A stretch of 64,000 nt of DNA from Rhynochetos jubatus (Eukaryota > Chordata > Aves > Eurypygiformes > Rhynochetidae), in the NCBI GenBank assembly GCA_027574665.1, contig CM050655.1, positions 13,325,170 through 13,389,169 of the forward strand, given 5' to 3'. The notes beneath the pieces are model-generated. The model saw only the letters and a program-made list of their open reading frames with translations. It had not been told where the DNA came from and did no database searches. Shown in pieces: positions 63,691 through 64,000 of this stretch. Position numbers and translations under genes: made by a program. The first letter of the stretch is position 1; every line of letters begins with the position of its first letter.

Positions 63691-64000
63691 CGGCACCGGC
63701 CGCCCCCGACCGCCTCCGGGGCGGGACCGCGCCTGGCCCCCCGCGCCCCCCTCCCGCCTAGGCCACACGAAACGTGCACCCGCCACCCGCATCGCCTTGG
63801 AGATGGGGGAGGAGGGCGCGCCCGAGCCCGGGCTCGCCGTGGCCTCCCTCCCTCCCTGGCGCTGTGCCCGCCGTCCCGCCGGCCGTCGTGCCGCCGCCCT
63901 GCGTCTTGTACAGCGCCCCCGGCCCGGGCCGGCGTTTCGTGCCCTGCCCCTGCCCGCCCCAGGGCACAGCCACGGCACTGGGTATGGCCGGGCGGCGGGC

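Larger units (their letters stand above)
62840..64000. promoter_or_regulatory. CpG island covering the CSGALNACT2 promoter and first exon
   Basis: GC content and CpG density rise sharply from about 62.84 kb and stay very high to the window edge, in contrast with the AT-rich intron. This is a typical 5' CpG island. Its right boundary lies outside the window. Confidence 0.9.

Noticed and set aside
63147-63761. Long overlapping open frames on both strands at the right edge
   Set aside because: They arise from GC-rich, stop-poor CpG-island sequence. The products are Pro/Arg/Gly/Ala low-complexity and overlap the promoter and exon 1.

Overview
This is a vertebrate nuclear window, almost certainly from a bird. 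It is AT-rich with long introns and GT-AG splice sites. It has two CR1 LINE 3' ends and three solo LTRs of a clan I recognise as common in neoavian genomes. The protein sequences are close to their mammalian orthologues. I see no prokaryotic, plasmid or phage content, no CRISPR array and no recognisable tRNA or rRNA gene.

Two multi-exon genes lie tail to tail. On the + strand, 4.8-15.1 kb holds the last ten coding exons of RASGEF1A, a Ras/Rap guanine nucleotide exchange factor. They encode 374 in-frame codons and the stop. The N-terminal exons lie upstream of the window. On the - strand, 27.7-63.7 kb holds what appears to be the complete CSGALNACT2 gene, for chondroitin sulfate N-acetylgalactosaminyltransferase 2, a Golgi enzyme. 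It has a noncoding first exon in a CpG island at the right edge, seven coding exons (541 codons plus stop), a 17.4 kb first intron and a 3' UTR of about 1.7 kb. The splice phases close exactly in both genes. The same tail-to-tail neighbour pair is known from human 10q11.21, which supports the A and 2 paralogue calls.

The 12.4 kb between the two 3' ends has no recognised gene. It holds one CR1 fragment and a small GC- and CpG-richer patch at 22-24.1 kb. On the - strand this patch has a strong-context ATG, good donor sites, an acceptor in matching phase and a separate AATAAA with a GT-rich downstream element. This is the best candidate for an undescribed transcript, but it is unproven.

The main structural novelty is in CSGALNACT2 intron 2. 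Two solo LTRs in opposite orientations lie 72 bp apart. One has an exact 5-bp target duplication, TATA-like and ATTAAA signals in the sense of the host gene, and a perfect 27-bp-stem hairpin. The rest is ordinary intron, homopolymers and simple repeats. The two proteins act in unrelated processes (small-GTPase signalling and proteoglycan glycan synthesis); their proximity is positional.
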